The position numbers and the translations under genes are program-made. From Streptomyces rishiriensis (GTDB taxonomy: Bacteria > Actinomycetota > Actinomycetes > Streptomycetales > Streptomycetaceae), in contig NZ_BEWA01000030.1 in NCBI RefSeq assembly GCF_003112535.1, positions 62,001-126,000 on the forward strand: 64,000 nt of DNA, written 5' to 3'. Below are positions 8,576 to 16,238 of this stretch, in pieces. The notes under the pieces are model-generated. The model did no database searches. It saw nothing but the letters and a program-made list of their open reading frames with translations, and was not told the origin of the DNA. Positions within the stretch are counted from its first letter, which is position 1. Each line of letters begins with the position of its first letter.

Positions 8576-9337
8576 GTGCTTGCCTACCCGTCCGCGATCG
8601 ACCTGTCCAGCTCACACTTGCGCTTCCTGACCGGGAAGCTCGCCGAGCGCCGCCGACAGGTCGGCACCCGCTGGCGTCGCCTGCCCCCCAATCGGCAGGC
8701 CCTGCTCGTCCTGGCCCACCTGCGCTGCGGTGACACCTACACCCGACTCGCGGCCTCCTTCGGCATAGGTGTGGCCACGGTCTACCGCTACATCCGCGAG
8801 GCCGTGGACCTCCTGGCCGCGCTGGTCCCCACGCTTCAACAGGCCCTCAAGCGCGCGGCAGCCAAGGCGTTCGTGATCCTGGACGGCACCCTGTTGCCCA
8901 TTGACCGGATCGCCGCCGACCGGCCCTTCTACTCAGGCAAGCACCGCAAGCACGGCATGAATGTCCAAGTCCTCGCCGACCCGTTCGGCCGCCTGCTGTG
9001 GGCCTCCGCCGCGCTGCCCGGCGCCGTGCACGACATCAAGGCCGCGCGCACCCACGGCATCATCGACGCCTTGGCCGAGGTCGGCCTCGTTTGCTACGGA
9101 GACAAGGGCTACCAGGGCGCTGGCGGCACCGTACGGGTGCCCTTCCGTGGCAAACACCGTAACCTTCCAGTCGGCCAGCAGGCCGTCAATGTCGCCCACG
9201 CGCGCATCCGTGCCGTCGGCGAACAGGCCATGGCCACCCTGAAGAGCTGGCGTCTCCTGCGCAAACTGCGGTGCAGCACCACCCGCATTACCGGCCTCGT
9301 ACAGGCCGTCCTCGCCCTTCACATAACATGGGTCTGA
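8576..9337 (+). CDS. IS5-family DDE transposase
   Basis: A 253-aa transposase with an N-terminal helix-turn-helix (TYTRLAASFGIGVATVYRYI, about 55-75) and a complete DDE set: Asp103 in ILDGTLLP, Asp176 in YGDKGYQG and Glu216 in VGEQAMATLK. GTG 8576 is chosen over the longer ATG 8516 because AGGAG lies 8 bases upstream and relatives start with the same LAYPSAIDL segment. The stop codon falls inside the right terminal repeat. The gene looks intact and could be active. Confidence 0.88.
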   Translation: MLAYPSAIDLSSSHLRFLTGKLAERRRQVGTRWRRLPPNRQALLVLAHLRCGDTYTRLAASFGIGVATVYRYIREAVDLLAALVPTLQQALKRAAAKAFVILDGTLLPIDRIAADRPFYSGKHRKHGMNVQVLADPFGRLLWASAALPGAVHDIKAARTHGIIDALAEVGLVCYGDKGYQGAGGTVRVPFRGKHRNLPVGQQAVNVAHARIRAVGEQAMATLKSWRLLRKLRCSTTRITGLVQAVLALHITWV

Positions 9338-9353
9338 GATTGGAAAAGGCTCA
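9336..9353 (-). repeat. Right terminal inverted repeat of the IS5-like unit
   Basis: Complement reads TGAGCCTTTTCCAATCTC. It overlaps the transposase stop codon (TGA 9335-9337). Confidence 0.9.
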
Positions 9354-9354
9354 A

Positions 9355-9606
9355 TGTCTTTCGACGTACGCGGTCAAGCAGTCGAGCGGACATTGGACGC
9401 TTCTCAGCGACGACAACTACGACCTACCAGTCGGCGGGGAGGTGTGCGGCCGTTCCAGCATGTCCAGTAACCAGAACAGTCAGTCGATGTCGTTCTTTGG
9501 GGGTTTCATCAACCGGAACCGGCTACAGAACAAGGACGACTACTGGGTCGGCCTACCGGGTTTCGACAACTGCGCGATGAGCGCCGATGTCTGCGACGTG
9601 ATATGA
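9355..9606 (+). pseudogene. NucA/NucB-type nuclease, C-terminal segment
   Basis: Continuation of the nuclease interrupted at 7500. The frame beginning TGT at 9355 encodes CLSTYAVKQSSGHWTLL, then SFFGGFINRNRLQNKDDYW, ending at TGA 9604-9606. The GFINRNRL and DDYWVGL segments resemble the end of NucA/NucB deoxyribonuclease domains. Together with the first segment the C-terminal domain would be complete. The shadow frame with an ATG at 9271 is not the natural one. Confidence 0.7.
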
Positions 9607-9616
9607 CATACGCATA

Positions 9617-9660
9617 GAAAAGGGCTCCGGAAGTGCAAGTGTGCTTCCGGAGCCCTTTTC
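9617..9660. terminator. Bidirectional terminator between nuclease and SUKH gene
   Basis: A perfect 17-bp stem, GAAAAGGGCTCCGGAAG at 9617-9633 and its complement at 9644-9660, with a 10-base loop. A-run and T-run sides suit both converging genes. Confidence 0.9.
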
Positions 9661-9681
9661 TGCGAAACCTCTGACGCAGCT

Positions 9682-10281
9682 TCAGGGAGCAGTCTCCGCT
9701 CGCTTCCAGCGCAGAAATCCCTCGCCAACGGCCGGCTCGTACGGAACCCGATTCCCCAGAGCGCGGATCCCGCCCCTGCCCTCCAGGGTGTCGGCCGTCG
9801 CCTCGAGGAAGTCGGCCAGAGAGGGGAAGGCAAGCTTCGGAAGGGCTGCCTCCGCAAAGTACATCACCGGAGCCTGTGCCGAGCCCGCACCGGAATCGAG
9901 AAAGTATCCGTAGGGGGCGTCGGATTGCTGAGCAAAGGGGATCCACTCGGGCTGCCAGTCCGCCCCACCAGCGAGGAGATCCCGATACTCGTCCACGACC
10001 TGGCCGAGGTCGAGGAAGACATTGTCGCCGGGCAGGAAAACCGAGTCCGGGTGCGGTTGATAGAGGCATCCCTCCAGCACGTCCTTGGCAGTACTGCCAT
10101 TGTTCAGCAGCAGCCACGCCTGAAGCTCGGGGGGAAGCGTGGTCGCCATTTCCTCCTCAGCCGCATCGATCATGCTCTGGTCAACCCCAGGATTAATTGC
10201 TTCAGCATGGCGCGGCGCATTTTCTTGCAACCATTTGGTGATTCGCGTCCACGCATGCTGTATCCGTACCTCCTGTGACAA
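9682..10281 (-). CDS. SMI1/KNR4 (SUKH) family protein, likely immunity protein
   Basis: A 199-aa SUKH-superfamily protein: an early helix then IDAAEEEMATTLPPELQAWL, the typical SMI1/KNR4 core, and later DLGQVVDEYRDL and WIPFAQQSDAPYGYFLD segments. The TTG at 10281 is chosen because AAGGAG lies 7 bases upstream; the longer ATG-frame extension is Arg-rich and unlikely. SUKH proteins are established immunity factors against nuclease toxins in polymorphic toxin systems. Here it converges on the broken NucA/NucB-type nuclease gene, and the pairing is an inference from adjacency. It looks intact. Confidence 0.8.
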   Translation of the reverse strand: MSQEVRIQHAWTRITKWLQENAPRHAEAINPGVDQSMIDAAEEEMATTLPPELQAWLLLNNGSTAKDVLEGCLYQPHPDSVFLPGDNVFLDLGQVVDEYRDLLAGGADWQPEWIPFAQQSDAPYGYFLDSGAGSAQAPVMYFAEAALPKLAFPSLADFLEATADTLEGRGGIRALGNRVPYEPAVGEGFLRWKRAETAP

Positions 10282-10400
10282 CGCACACTCCTTTCCTGTC
10301 CTACGATGACGCCTCCGCAGAGCAATGCTCAGGACGGATCGATTCCGGGGCGCCATGCGGATGGCGTATCTTCCCGAATTATCCGTAAGGTCTCTGACTA

Positions 10401-10482
10401 CTGAGGTTGAACTCGTGGTGTCGCCGGGTTGCTCAGGTGAGTCTGATTGTCGGGCCGGTCTCGGCGAGGCAGCCGTCTATGA
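10401..10482 (+). repeat. Outer IS630 left-end copy
   Basis: About 82 bases closely resembling 11922-12003, the inner left end and transposase 3' tail, but without the transposase body. Its first 23 bases match the right end at 13062-13084 perfectly, better than the inner copy does. Confidence 0.85.
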
Positions 10483-10503
10483 CCAGACTGTCGGCCGCCG
10501 CGA

Positions 10504-10908
10504 TTACCGGGTGCGCTCAGTGCGGTCGTCGTACTCTTCGCGGGCGGTGATGACTTCTTCGATGTGCAGCACGGACCACTCCGTGAGCGACTTCAGCGGT
10601 TCCCGCAGCGTCTGGCCGAGCGCGGTCAGCTCATACTCCACGTGCGGCGGCACCTCTGGGTAGACGGTCCGGCTGACCAGCCCGTCGCGTTCGAGGGTGC
10701 GCAGCGTCTGGGTGAGCATCTTCTCGCTCACGCCCGCCAGCGCCTGCCGGAGCTGGCCGAACCGGGAGGTCCCGTTCCGGCCGAGTTCGCCCAGCACGAG
10801 GACCGCCCACTTGCTGCCGATCTGGTCGAGCAGGTCCCGCGACGGGCACCCGCGTTCGTACGGATCGAATGACTGTGTGGGCCCGCTCACGTTCTCGACA
10901 GCAGCCAT
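10504..10908 (-). CDS. HxlR-family (winged-helix) regulator
   Basis: A 134-aa HxlR protein: CPSRDLLDQIGSKWAVLVL is the start of the domain, followed by FGQLRQALAGVSEKMLTQTL and the wing LERDGLVSRTVYPEVPPHVE. Cys21 is the conserved N-terminal Cys used for quinone or aldehyde sensing in relatives such as QorR, YodB and HypR. ATG 10908 has GAGG about 8 bases upstream. It diverges from the qorB-like gene, a classical regulator/target arrangement, so repression relieved by electrophile stress is expected. Confidence 0.88.
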   Translation of the reverse strand: MAAVENVSGPTQSFDPYERGCPSRDLLDQIGSKWAVLVLGELGRNGTSRFGQLRQALAGVSEKMLTQTLRTLERDGLVSRTVYPEVPPHVEYELTALGQTLREPLKSLTEWSVLHIEEVITAREEYDDRTERTR

Positions 10909-10933
10909 AGGGCTCACCTCAATGCTATCGGTC

Positions 10934-10945
10934 GGGTAAGTACCC
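10934..10945. promoter_or_regulatory. Candidate HxlR operator
   Basis: Palindrome GGGTA-AG-TACCC, 26 bases before the HxlR start, in the divergent promoter region facing the qorB-like gene. Position and symmetry are seen; binding is inferred. Confidence 0.4.
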
Positions 10946-11061
10946 TACCAATAAGTGGCTACTCCCCAACAGAGAGTGTCCAGGTCATTCTGTTTTCCAT
11001 CCCGCCGCGGACGGACCGCGGCAGGCGTGCGAGGCACGCGCGGATGGAAGGAATGACCACC

Positions 11062-11925
11062 ATGCCGATCGTCGTCACCGGAGCCACCGGCCAGCTGGGC
11101 AGGCTCACCGTAGAGGCACTGCTGCGGCGCGGGATCCCGGCCGCGGACATCATCGCGACCGGCCGGGACATCGCCGGGATCAAGGATTTGGCCGACCGAG
11201 GCATCACGGTACGCCGCGCCGACTTCGCGGACACGGACGGCCTGGCCGAGGCATTCGCGGGGGCGGACAGGCTGCTGCTGATTTCGGCCTCGGTCCCCGT
11301 GGGCGAGCGGGTCGCCAACCACCGCCGCGTGATCGACGCCGCAGCGTCCGCAGGCGTGTCGCTGGTGGCGTACACGAGCACGACGCACGCGGACACGGCC
11401 ACCACCATCATCGGCGCCACGCACGGCGAGACGGAGAAGTATCTGCGGGACCGCGGAATCCCCAGCGTGCTGCTGCGCAACAGCTGGTACTTGGAGAACT
11501 ACACCAGCCAACTGCCGCAGATCCTGCAGAACGGCGCCGTCGTCGGCGCCGCAGGCGAGGGGCGGATCAGCGCCGCGTCCCGCGCCGACTACGCCGAGGC
11601 CGCAGCGGTCGTCCTCACCGCCGAAGGCCACACCGGCGCCGTGTACGAGCTCGGCGGCGACGAATCCTTCACCCTGACTGAGCTCGCCGCCGCGATCTCC
11701 GCTGCGGCCGGGAAGCAGGTTTCCTACGCTCACCTCCCGGTGACCGACTTCGCCAAGGGACTGGCCGCCGCGGGCCTACCCGCCGAGCTGGCGGAGGTCC
11801 TCGCCGACGCTGACCGCGGCATGAACCGCGGCGAGATGTACACCGATTCTGGCGACTTGCGCCGCCTGATCGGCCGCCCGCCCGTGACCCTGGCCGAGGC
11901 ACTCGCGGTCGCCCTGCATGACTGA
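11062..11925 (+). CDS. NmrA-like NAD(P)H:quinone oxidoreductase (QorB/YtfG type)
   Basis: A 287-aa atypical SDR of the NmrA/QOR2 group. The Rossmann motif VVTGATGQLG is at the N-terminus, then AYTSTTHAD, a HGETEKYLRDRGIPSVLLRN segment and the SRADYAEAAAVVL region typical of this family, which lacks the classical YxxxK. ATG 11062 is preferred (GGAAGGA 9 bases upstream) over ATG 11053 and 11044. The stop TGA falls in the inner IS630 end. Paired divergently with the HxlR regulator it probably detoxifies quinones. Confidence 0.85.
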   Translation: MPIVVTGATGQLGRLTVEALLRRGIPAADIIATGRDIAGIKDLADRGITVRRADFADTDGLAEAFAGADRLLLISASVPVGERVANHRRVIDAAASAGVSLVAYTSTTHADTATTIIGATHGETEKYLRDRGIPSVLLRNSWYLENYTSQLPQILQNGAVVGAAGEGRISAASRADYAEAAAVVLTAEGHTGAVYELGGDESFTLTELAAAISAAAGKQVSYAHLPVTDFAKGLAAAGLPAELAEVLADADRGMNRGEMYTDSGDLRRLIGRPPVTLAEALAVALHD

Positions 11926-11953
11926 GGCTGAACTTGTGATGTGGCCGGGTCAC

Positions 11954-13038
11954 TCAGGTGGGTCTGATTGTCAGGCCGGTCTCGGCGAGGCAGCCGTCTA
12001 TGAGTTCGCTGCGGTACTGGATGTGCCGTAGGCCGCGCCGGATGCGCTGGACGAGGTGTTCGGGGGTGCTGAAGGCGACGTTGGAGAGCCAGCCGCGTCG
12101 TAGGAGGGACCAGATCCCCTCGACTGGGTTGAGGTCGGGTGCGTAGGGCGGCAGATAGTAGATGGTCAGCCAGTCCCGGGCCTCGGCGAACTTTTGCAGG
12201 TCGGCGGCCTTGTGGACGTTGAGGTTGTCCCAGACGAGCACGATCGGGCCGCCGAGCTGCTGGTGTGCTGCGATCAACAGGTCCCGGTAGTCGCGCCAGG
12301 AGAAGCTCTTGCGCCCATCGCGACGGCCGTCGTCATGGCGGGGCCGGTAGATGAGCCTTGAGCGGTGGCCGGGTTTGTAGCAGGTCAGCGCGGCGATGGA
12401 GATCCGTCTGCGGGAGCGGCCGCGGACCCGCACCACCGGGGTCCGGCCGCGTTGTGACCAGGTCTTCGCGTGCGGCGGCGTCATGGAGAATCCGGCTTCG
12501 TCCTCGAAGACGAGCCAGGCTCCACGGGCCGCCGCGAGTCTTCCGCGCAGGGCCACACCTCCTTGACCCACCCGGCCACAGCCTCGTCGTCCCGCTCCAT
12601 GGCCCGTCGGGCCGGGACTTGCCAGGACCAGCCGTTGCGCGCCAGCAGTTTCCGCACGCCCTGGATCGTGTAGGCGATGTGGAAGCGCCGACCGATCACC
12701 GTCTTGATCCGCGCCAGTGTCCAGCGCTGGTCCTCCCAGCCGTGCGCGGCCGGCCCCTTGGCCAGCTCCGCCTCCAGCTGCGCGAACTGCTCCTGGCTCA
12801 GCCTCGGCAGCGATGCTGGCCCCTGCGACCGCAGGGCCCGCGGACCGCCCTCCTCCCACTTCTGTCGCCACCGTTGTACCGAGCGGACGTTGACGCGCAG
12901 CGCCTTGGCGATGACCGAGCTCGCCTCGCCTTGGGCGAACCGCTCGGCCGCCTTGAGCCGTAACTCCTCGCGGAACTGCTGCCGTTCGGCAGTCAGCCCG
13001 CCTCCTTGTGGATACCGCATGCCCCGGTGATACCGCAC
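11954..13038 (-). pseudogene. IS630-family transposase in two frames
   Basis: The N-terminal half (13038 to about 12545) has the helix-turn-helix and winged helix (SSVIAKALRVNVRSVQRW, WTLARIKTVIGRRFHIAY). The catalytic half (about 12555 to 11954) has FEDEAGFSM, VWDNLNVHKA and YLPPYAPDLNPVEGIWS, the IS630 DDE core. The halves are in different frames (-1 shift) around 12545-12560, in a sequence without an obvious slippery run, so an indel is more likely than programmed frameshifting. Apart from this the catalytic residues are present. Confidence 0.8.
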
Positions 13039-13061
13039 GGGCGACGAGCCATCAGCCCTTA

Positions 13062-13084
13062 CGACACCACGAGTTCAACCTCAG
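13062..13084 (-). repeat. Right terminal inverted repeat of the IS630-type unit
   Basis: 23 bases identical to the complement of 10401-10423, followed by TA at 13085-13086. Confidence 0.9.
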
Positions 13085-13122
13085 TAGGCCCGCGTTGCAG
13101 CGCGGGTCAGGAAGCCACGCCC

Positions 13123-13190
13123 GTGCTCAGCGTAGTCACCGACGACGACTCCACGCAGTCCCGCTCCCTGATCGACGAGATCGTACGGGA
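13123..13190 (+). pseudogene. 5' fragment of an IS256-family (mutator-type) transposase
   Basis: GTG 13123 opens a frame encoding SVVTDDDSTQSRSLIDEIVRE, closely resembling the N-terminus of Streptomyces IS256-type transposases. It breaks off at about 13190, where sequence of the thioredoxin reductase remnant (opposite strand) begins. Only about 22 codons remain. It may mark the edge of a lost element. Confidence 0.6.
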
Positions 13191-13861
13191 ACCTCTGCTG
13201 CGCTGCGGGCGGCGAGGTAGCGCTCGGCGTCCAGGGCTGAGGCGGCGCCGGTGCCTGCGGCGGTGATGGTTTAGGGGCGGTAGGCGTGGTCGACGACGTC
13301 GCCGGCGGCGAACACCCGGGCAGGCTGGTGCGCGTCGTCGGGGAGGCGACAATGATGTAGCCCTCGCGTCGAGGTCGAGTTTGATCGGTGAAGAGTTCGG
13401 TGCACGGGTCTTGGCCGATGGCGATGGACAGACCCGTGACGTCGAGGTCGCGGGTGGCGCCGGTGAAGACGTCACGCAGGACGACACCGCCGAAGGAGCT
13501 GTTTAGCGGGAACCGGTCGCGATGATCACCGTCCTGGCCCGGTGCACAGTGCCTGCGGAGTCAGTGAGGAGCTTGATGTCGCCGGTGAGGTCGACGGCCG
13601 CGATGTCGTCGTCGGCACCCAGGTTCTCGGCCGGGGCCGGCATGTCTTCCATCAGGACGGGGCCGTCGACACCGTCGGGGAAGCCGGGGAGTTCTCCACC
13701 TCGATCGTGGTCGTCAGCGAGCCGCCGACGAAGATGGAGCGGCCGAAGAGCAGGGGATTGAGTTGGGCGCGGGCAGTGCAGAGAGCGGCGGTGTAGCCGA
13801 CGGGGCCGGAGCCGATCATGACTACCTCGCGCACTTGGCCGGGCTGCGTCGCGGCGCTCAC
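13191..13861 (-). pseudogene. trxB: Thioredoxin reductase (TrxB/ArsT) remnant
   Basis: The GTG 13861 start overlaps the arsC remnant stop as GTGA. The N-terminus has VVMIGSGPVGYTAALCTARA, the FAD-binding loop. A frameshift follows near 13690, then VDLTGDIKLL and TVIIATGSR. The middle with the redox CxxC is missing. The C-terminus (ASPTTRTSLPG, FAAGDVVDHAYR, ALDAERYLAAR) survives with another frameshift and an in-frame TAA at CGCCCCTAA. Clearly dead. In Streptomyces ars operons a thioredoxin reductase gene (arsT) follows arsC in this order. Confidence 0.8.
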
Positions 13862-14240
13862 GCCTCCTGCTTGGCATCGATCTCGGCGACGAGGGCCTCG
13901 ATGCTGGTCTTGATCTCGTCGCGGCTCGGGCGGACGGCGTCGACGCCCTTACCGGCCGGGTCTTGCAGGGCCCAGTCGAGGTATTTCTTGCCGGGGACGG
14001 GCAGGCGTCACCGCAGCCCATGGTGGTGGCGTGACCGGCGCCTGGACGGCCTCGGTGGTGAGGATCTTCGGCGTGGTGGCGGAGATGTCGATGCCGACCG
14101 CGGCCATCGTCTCGACAGCGACGGGATCGGCCAGGTCGCCTGGGATGGATCCGGCGAGCGGACCTCGATGCGGTCGCCCGCGAGGTGGGAGAGGAATCCG
14201 ACGGCCATCTGCGAGCGGCCAGCACTGTGGAAGCAGTCCG
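13858..14240 (-). pseudogene. arsC: Arsenate reductase (ArsC, thioredoxin-coupled type) remnant
   Basis: Recognisable pieces in three frames: CFHSAGRSQMAVGFLSHLAG (the phosphatase-like P-loop, normally VxHNAGRSQM), then DLADPVAVETMAAVGIDIS and TPKILTTEAVQA, then TTMGCGDACP, and a last helix ending IEALVAEIDAKQEA. The N-terminal strand is replaced by crcB-like sequence and at least two frameshifts occur. It cannot encode an active enzyme. Confidence 0.8.
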
Positions 14241-14513
14241 CCGGCCTGGGAGCAGCCGTCCTCGGCAACGCTAACGACGGCGTTGGCCGCGGCGGAGTAC
14301 TTCGCGCCGGTCTCGGCCAGGCGCAGGCTCTCGAAGGAGCCGGTGAGATGCTGCAGTGCTTGGGGGACGGAGGCGGCGGTCGTGGCACCGGTGAGGAAGC
14401 CAAGGCCGGCGCAGGCGGCGACGTTGACGCTGAAGGTCCCCCGGGAAGACGGTGTCGTGGCGGGCCTGGATGGCACGGTCGGTGAGGTATCGCAGCGGAG
14501 CACCGACGACTGA
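14241..14513 (-). pseudogene. crcB: CrcB/Fluc fluoride channel remnant fused to the arsC remnant
   Basis: Two frames give GAPLRYLTDRAIQARHDTVF followed by GTFSVNVAACAGLGFLTGAT and ESLRLAETGAKYSAAANAVV. These resemble the N-terminal loop, second membrane segment (GTFxVNxxG) and last segments of CrcB fluoride exporters. The conserved middle (GxxGxxTTFSTF) is missing and a frameshift occurs at about 14442. The fragment runs directly into arsC sequence, so a deletion joined the two. Confidence 0.65.
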
Positions 14514-14802
14514 GCACCGGCCCGAGGAAGTCCCATCCGTCAACAGGTGACCGCCACCTTCCGCGTCACAAATCGCCCCGGAATCCCGTCATGACACTCC
14601 ATCAGGACGAGCGTCGCCGGAGCGTCAAGAATGCTCCACGCCGCCCCTTTAGGCACCCTGACACACGGGTGCATCCTCCCCACCACGGGGTGAAACCGCA
14701 GGTCAGGACCGTAGGCTCAACCAGCGACTCGCTCCACGTCGCGCTCAGGCGGAAACAGGTCGAACAGACGGAGCAGACCCAGAAGACCCCAGGTCAGAAG
14801 CC

Positions 14803-16134
14803 CTATCGGGTTGGCTCCAGAATCGCCACGCACTCCACGTGGTGCGTCATCGGGAACAGGTCGAAAGCCCGCAGCGTCCGTACCCGGTATCCGCCGTCGC
14901 GGAAGTACCCCAGGTCCCGTGCCAGGGCCGCCGGGTCGCAGGCCACGTAGGCGATCTTCCGGGCGCCCAGGGACGACAGGTGCTCCACCGTCTTCTTGCC
15001 GGCCCCCGCCCTCGGCGGGTCCAGGACGATGAGGTCGACCTCGGTGATCCCGGTGCGCGGGAGGACGCTCTCGACCTTGCCCTGCTCGATCCGCACCCGG
15101 TCGAAGCCCGCGAGGTTGTGCCGGGCGTCCTCGACCGCGCGCTTGCCGGACTCGATGCCGAGCACCGCCCCCTTCTCGCCGAGGCGGTCGGCGAGCGCTC
15201 CGGCGAAGAGGCCGACGCCGCAGTACAGGTCGAGCGCCATGTCGCCCTTGCGCGGGAGCAGGCCCTGCATGACCGCCTTGACGAGGGTGTCGGCGGCCTG
15301 CGGGTGGACCTGCCAGAAGCCGCCGCTGCCGACGCGGTACGTCCGGCCGTCGGCGCGCTCGCGGACGAAGGCGCGGCCGTGGACGCGGTGGATGCCGCCG
15401 TCGTGCTCCTCGACGCGCATGACGGAGACGGGCTTGTCGAGCTCGACGAGCGGCAGGCGGGCGCCCGGCCGGGGTTCGAGGATCACCATGCGGTCCTGGG
15501 AGCCCGTCGCGGCGATGGCGTCGACGGACTCCATCCCCGACCAGTCACGCTGCTCGATGCCCAGCTCGCTGACGCCCTCCGCGGCGATCATGCAGTGCTC
15601 GATCGGCTCGACCTCGTGCGAGCGGTGGCGTCGCAGGCCGGCGTTGCCGTCGGCGTCCACCGCGTACTGCACGCGGGTGCGCCACTGCGGCACCTGTCCG
15701 GCGGGCAGCTTGTCGCCCTCGGCCGGCATCACGGTGCCGTCCCAGCCGGCGTCCTCGGGCGTGAGGCCCGCGAGCCGCTGCAGCTGCTCTGCGATCACCT
15801 CGCCCTTGAGGCGGCGCTGCGCGCCGGGCTTGGCGTGCTGCCAGTCGCAGCCGCCGCAGCGGCCGGGGCCGGCGTAGGGGCAGGGGGCCTCGACGCGGTC
15901 CTTGGACGGCTCCAGGATCCGTACGGCGTCGGCCCGCAGGAAGCGCGCGCCCTCCTCGCCGTCGGTGACCCGGGCCACGACCCGCTCACCGGGCAGCGTG
16001 TGCCGGACGAACAGCACCTGACCGGCCTCGGTACGGGCGATGCAGTGGCCGCCGTGGGCGACGGGACCGACCTCGACCTCGTACTCCTCGCCGACGAGGG
16101 ACGCCGCCTGCGACTTCTTCGGTTCTGCCTGCAT
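14803..16134 (-). CDS. TrmA/RlmD-family RNA (uracil-5-)-methyltransferase
   Basis: A 443-aa class I SAM-dependent RNA methyltransferase. An N-terminal TRAM domain (about 15-75) is followed by Cys85, Cys93 and Cys96 (CPYAGPGRCGGC) for a probable iron-sulfur cluster. The SAM fold has DLYCGVGLFAGALAD, and LDPPRAGAGKKTVEHL precedes the catalytic Cys399 in YVACDPAALARDL; the Glu in HHVECVA is the general base. It would make m5U in rRNA or tRNA; which is not determinable. ATG 16134 matches the family start. It is the first core gene beyond the accessory island. Confidence 0.88.
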   Translation of the reverse strand: MQAEPKKSQAASLVGEEYEVEVGPVAHGGHCIARTEAGQVLFVRHTLPGERVVARVTDGEEGARFLRADAVRILEPSKDRVEAPCPYAGPGRCGGCDWQHAKPGAQRRLKGEVIAEQLQRLAGLTPEDAGWDGTVMPAEGDKLPAGQVPQWRTRVQYAVDADGNAGLRRHRSHEVEPIEHCMIAAEGVSELGIEQRDWSGMESVDAIAATGSQDRMVILEPRPGARLPLVELDKPVSVMRVEEHDGGIHRVHGRAFVRERADGRTYRVGSGGFWQVHPQAADTLVKAVMQGLLPRKGDMALDLYCGVGLFAGALADRLGEKGAVLGIESGKRAVEDARHNLAGFDRVRIEQGKVESVLPRTGITEVDLIVLDPPRAGAGKKTVEHLSSLGARKIAYVACDPAALARDLGYFRDGGYRVRTLRAFDLFPMTHHVECVAILEPTR

Positions 16135-16238
16135 GGCGGGGGGACTCCACAACGTCGAACGAGGAACGGCCGGACAACAGCCCACCAGTCTACGTGGCTG
16201 TCGTCCGGCCGTTCACCACGCGCCGGTGCGCGCGGGGG

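Larger units (their letters stand above)
7501..9353 (+). mobile_element. IS5-like transposable unit with an esterase passenger gene
   Basis: Near-perfect 18-base terminal inverted repeats (17 of 18 matching) lie at 7501-7518 and 9336-9353, starting TGAGCCTTTTCCAA. Between them are an esterase gene and an IS5-type DDE transposase, both on the plus strand. No second copy of the repeat lies between the two genes, so the esterase is inside the unit. Only one base (A, 7500 and 9354) could be a target duplication. Removing 7501-9354 joins the two nuclease segments in one reading frame. The size is about twice that of a simple IS5-group element. Confidence 0.8.
10399..13086. mobile_element. IS630-type unit carrying HxlR and QorB-like genes
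   Basis: A perfect 23-bp inverted repeat lies at 10401-10423 and 13062-13084, beginning CTGAGGTTGAAC. Each end is followed outward by TA (10399-10400 and 13085-13086), the target duplication of IS630 elements. Inside are hxlR, a qorB-like gene, a degenerate inner copy of the left end at 11922 (4 mismatches in 23, flanked by GA not TA) and the transposase. The outer boundary therefore fits a single mobile unit with two passengers. A less parsimonious alternative is one IS630 plus the remnant of a second. Confidence 0.6.

Noticed and set aside
11921..13086. Simple stand-alone IS630 insertion next to qorB
   Set aside because: The inner left end is degenerate and flanked by GA, while the right end matches the outer copy perfectly with TA on both sides. 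The larger unit explains the data better, though the simple case is not excluded.
14591..14950. Possible small gene between the crcB remnant and the RNA methyltransferase
   Set aside because: No ribosome site, low codon bias, and the frame runs into the antisense of the methyltransferase gene.
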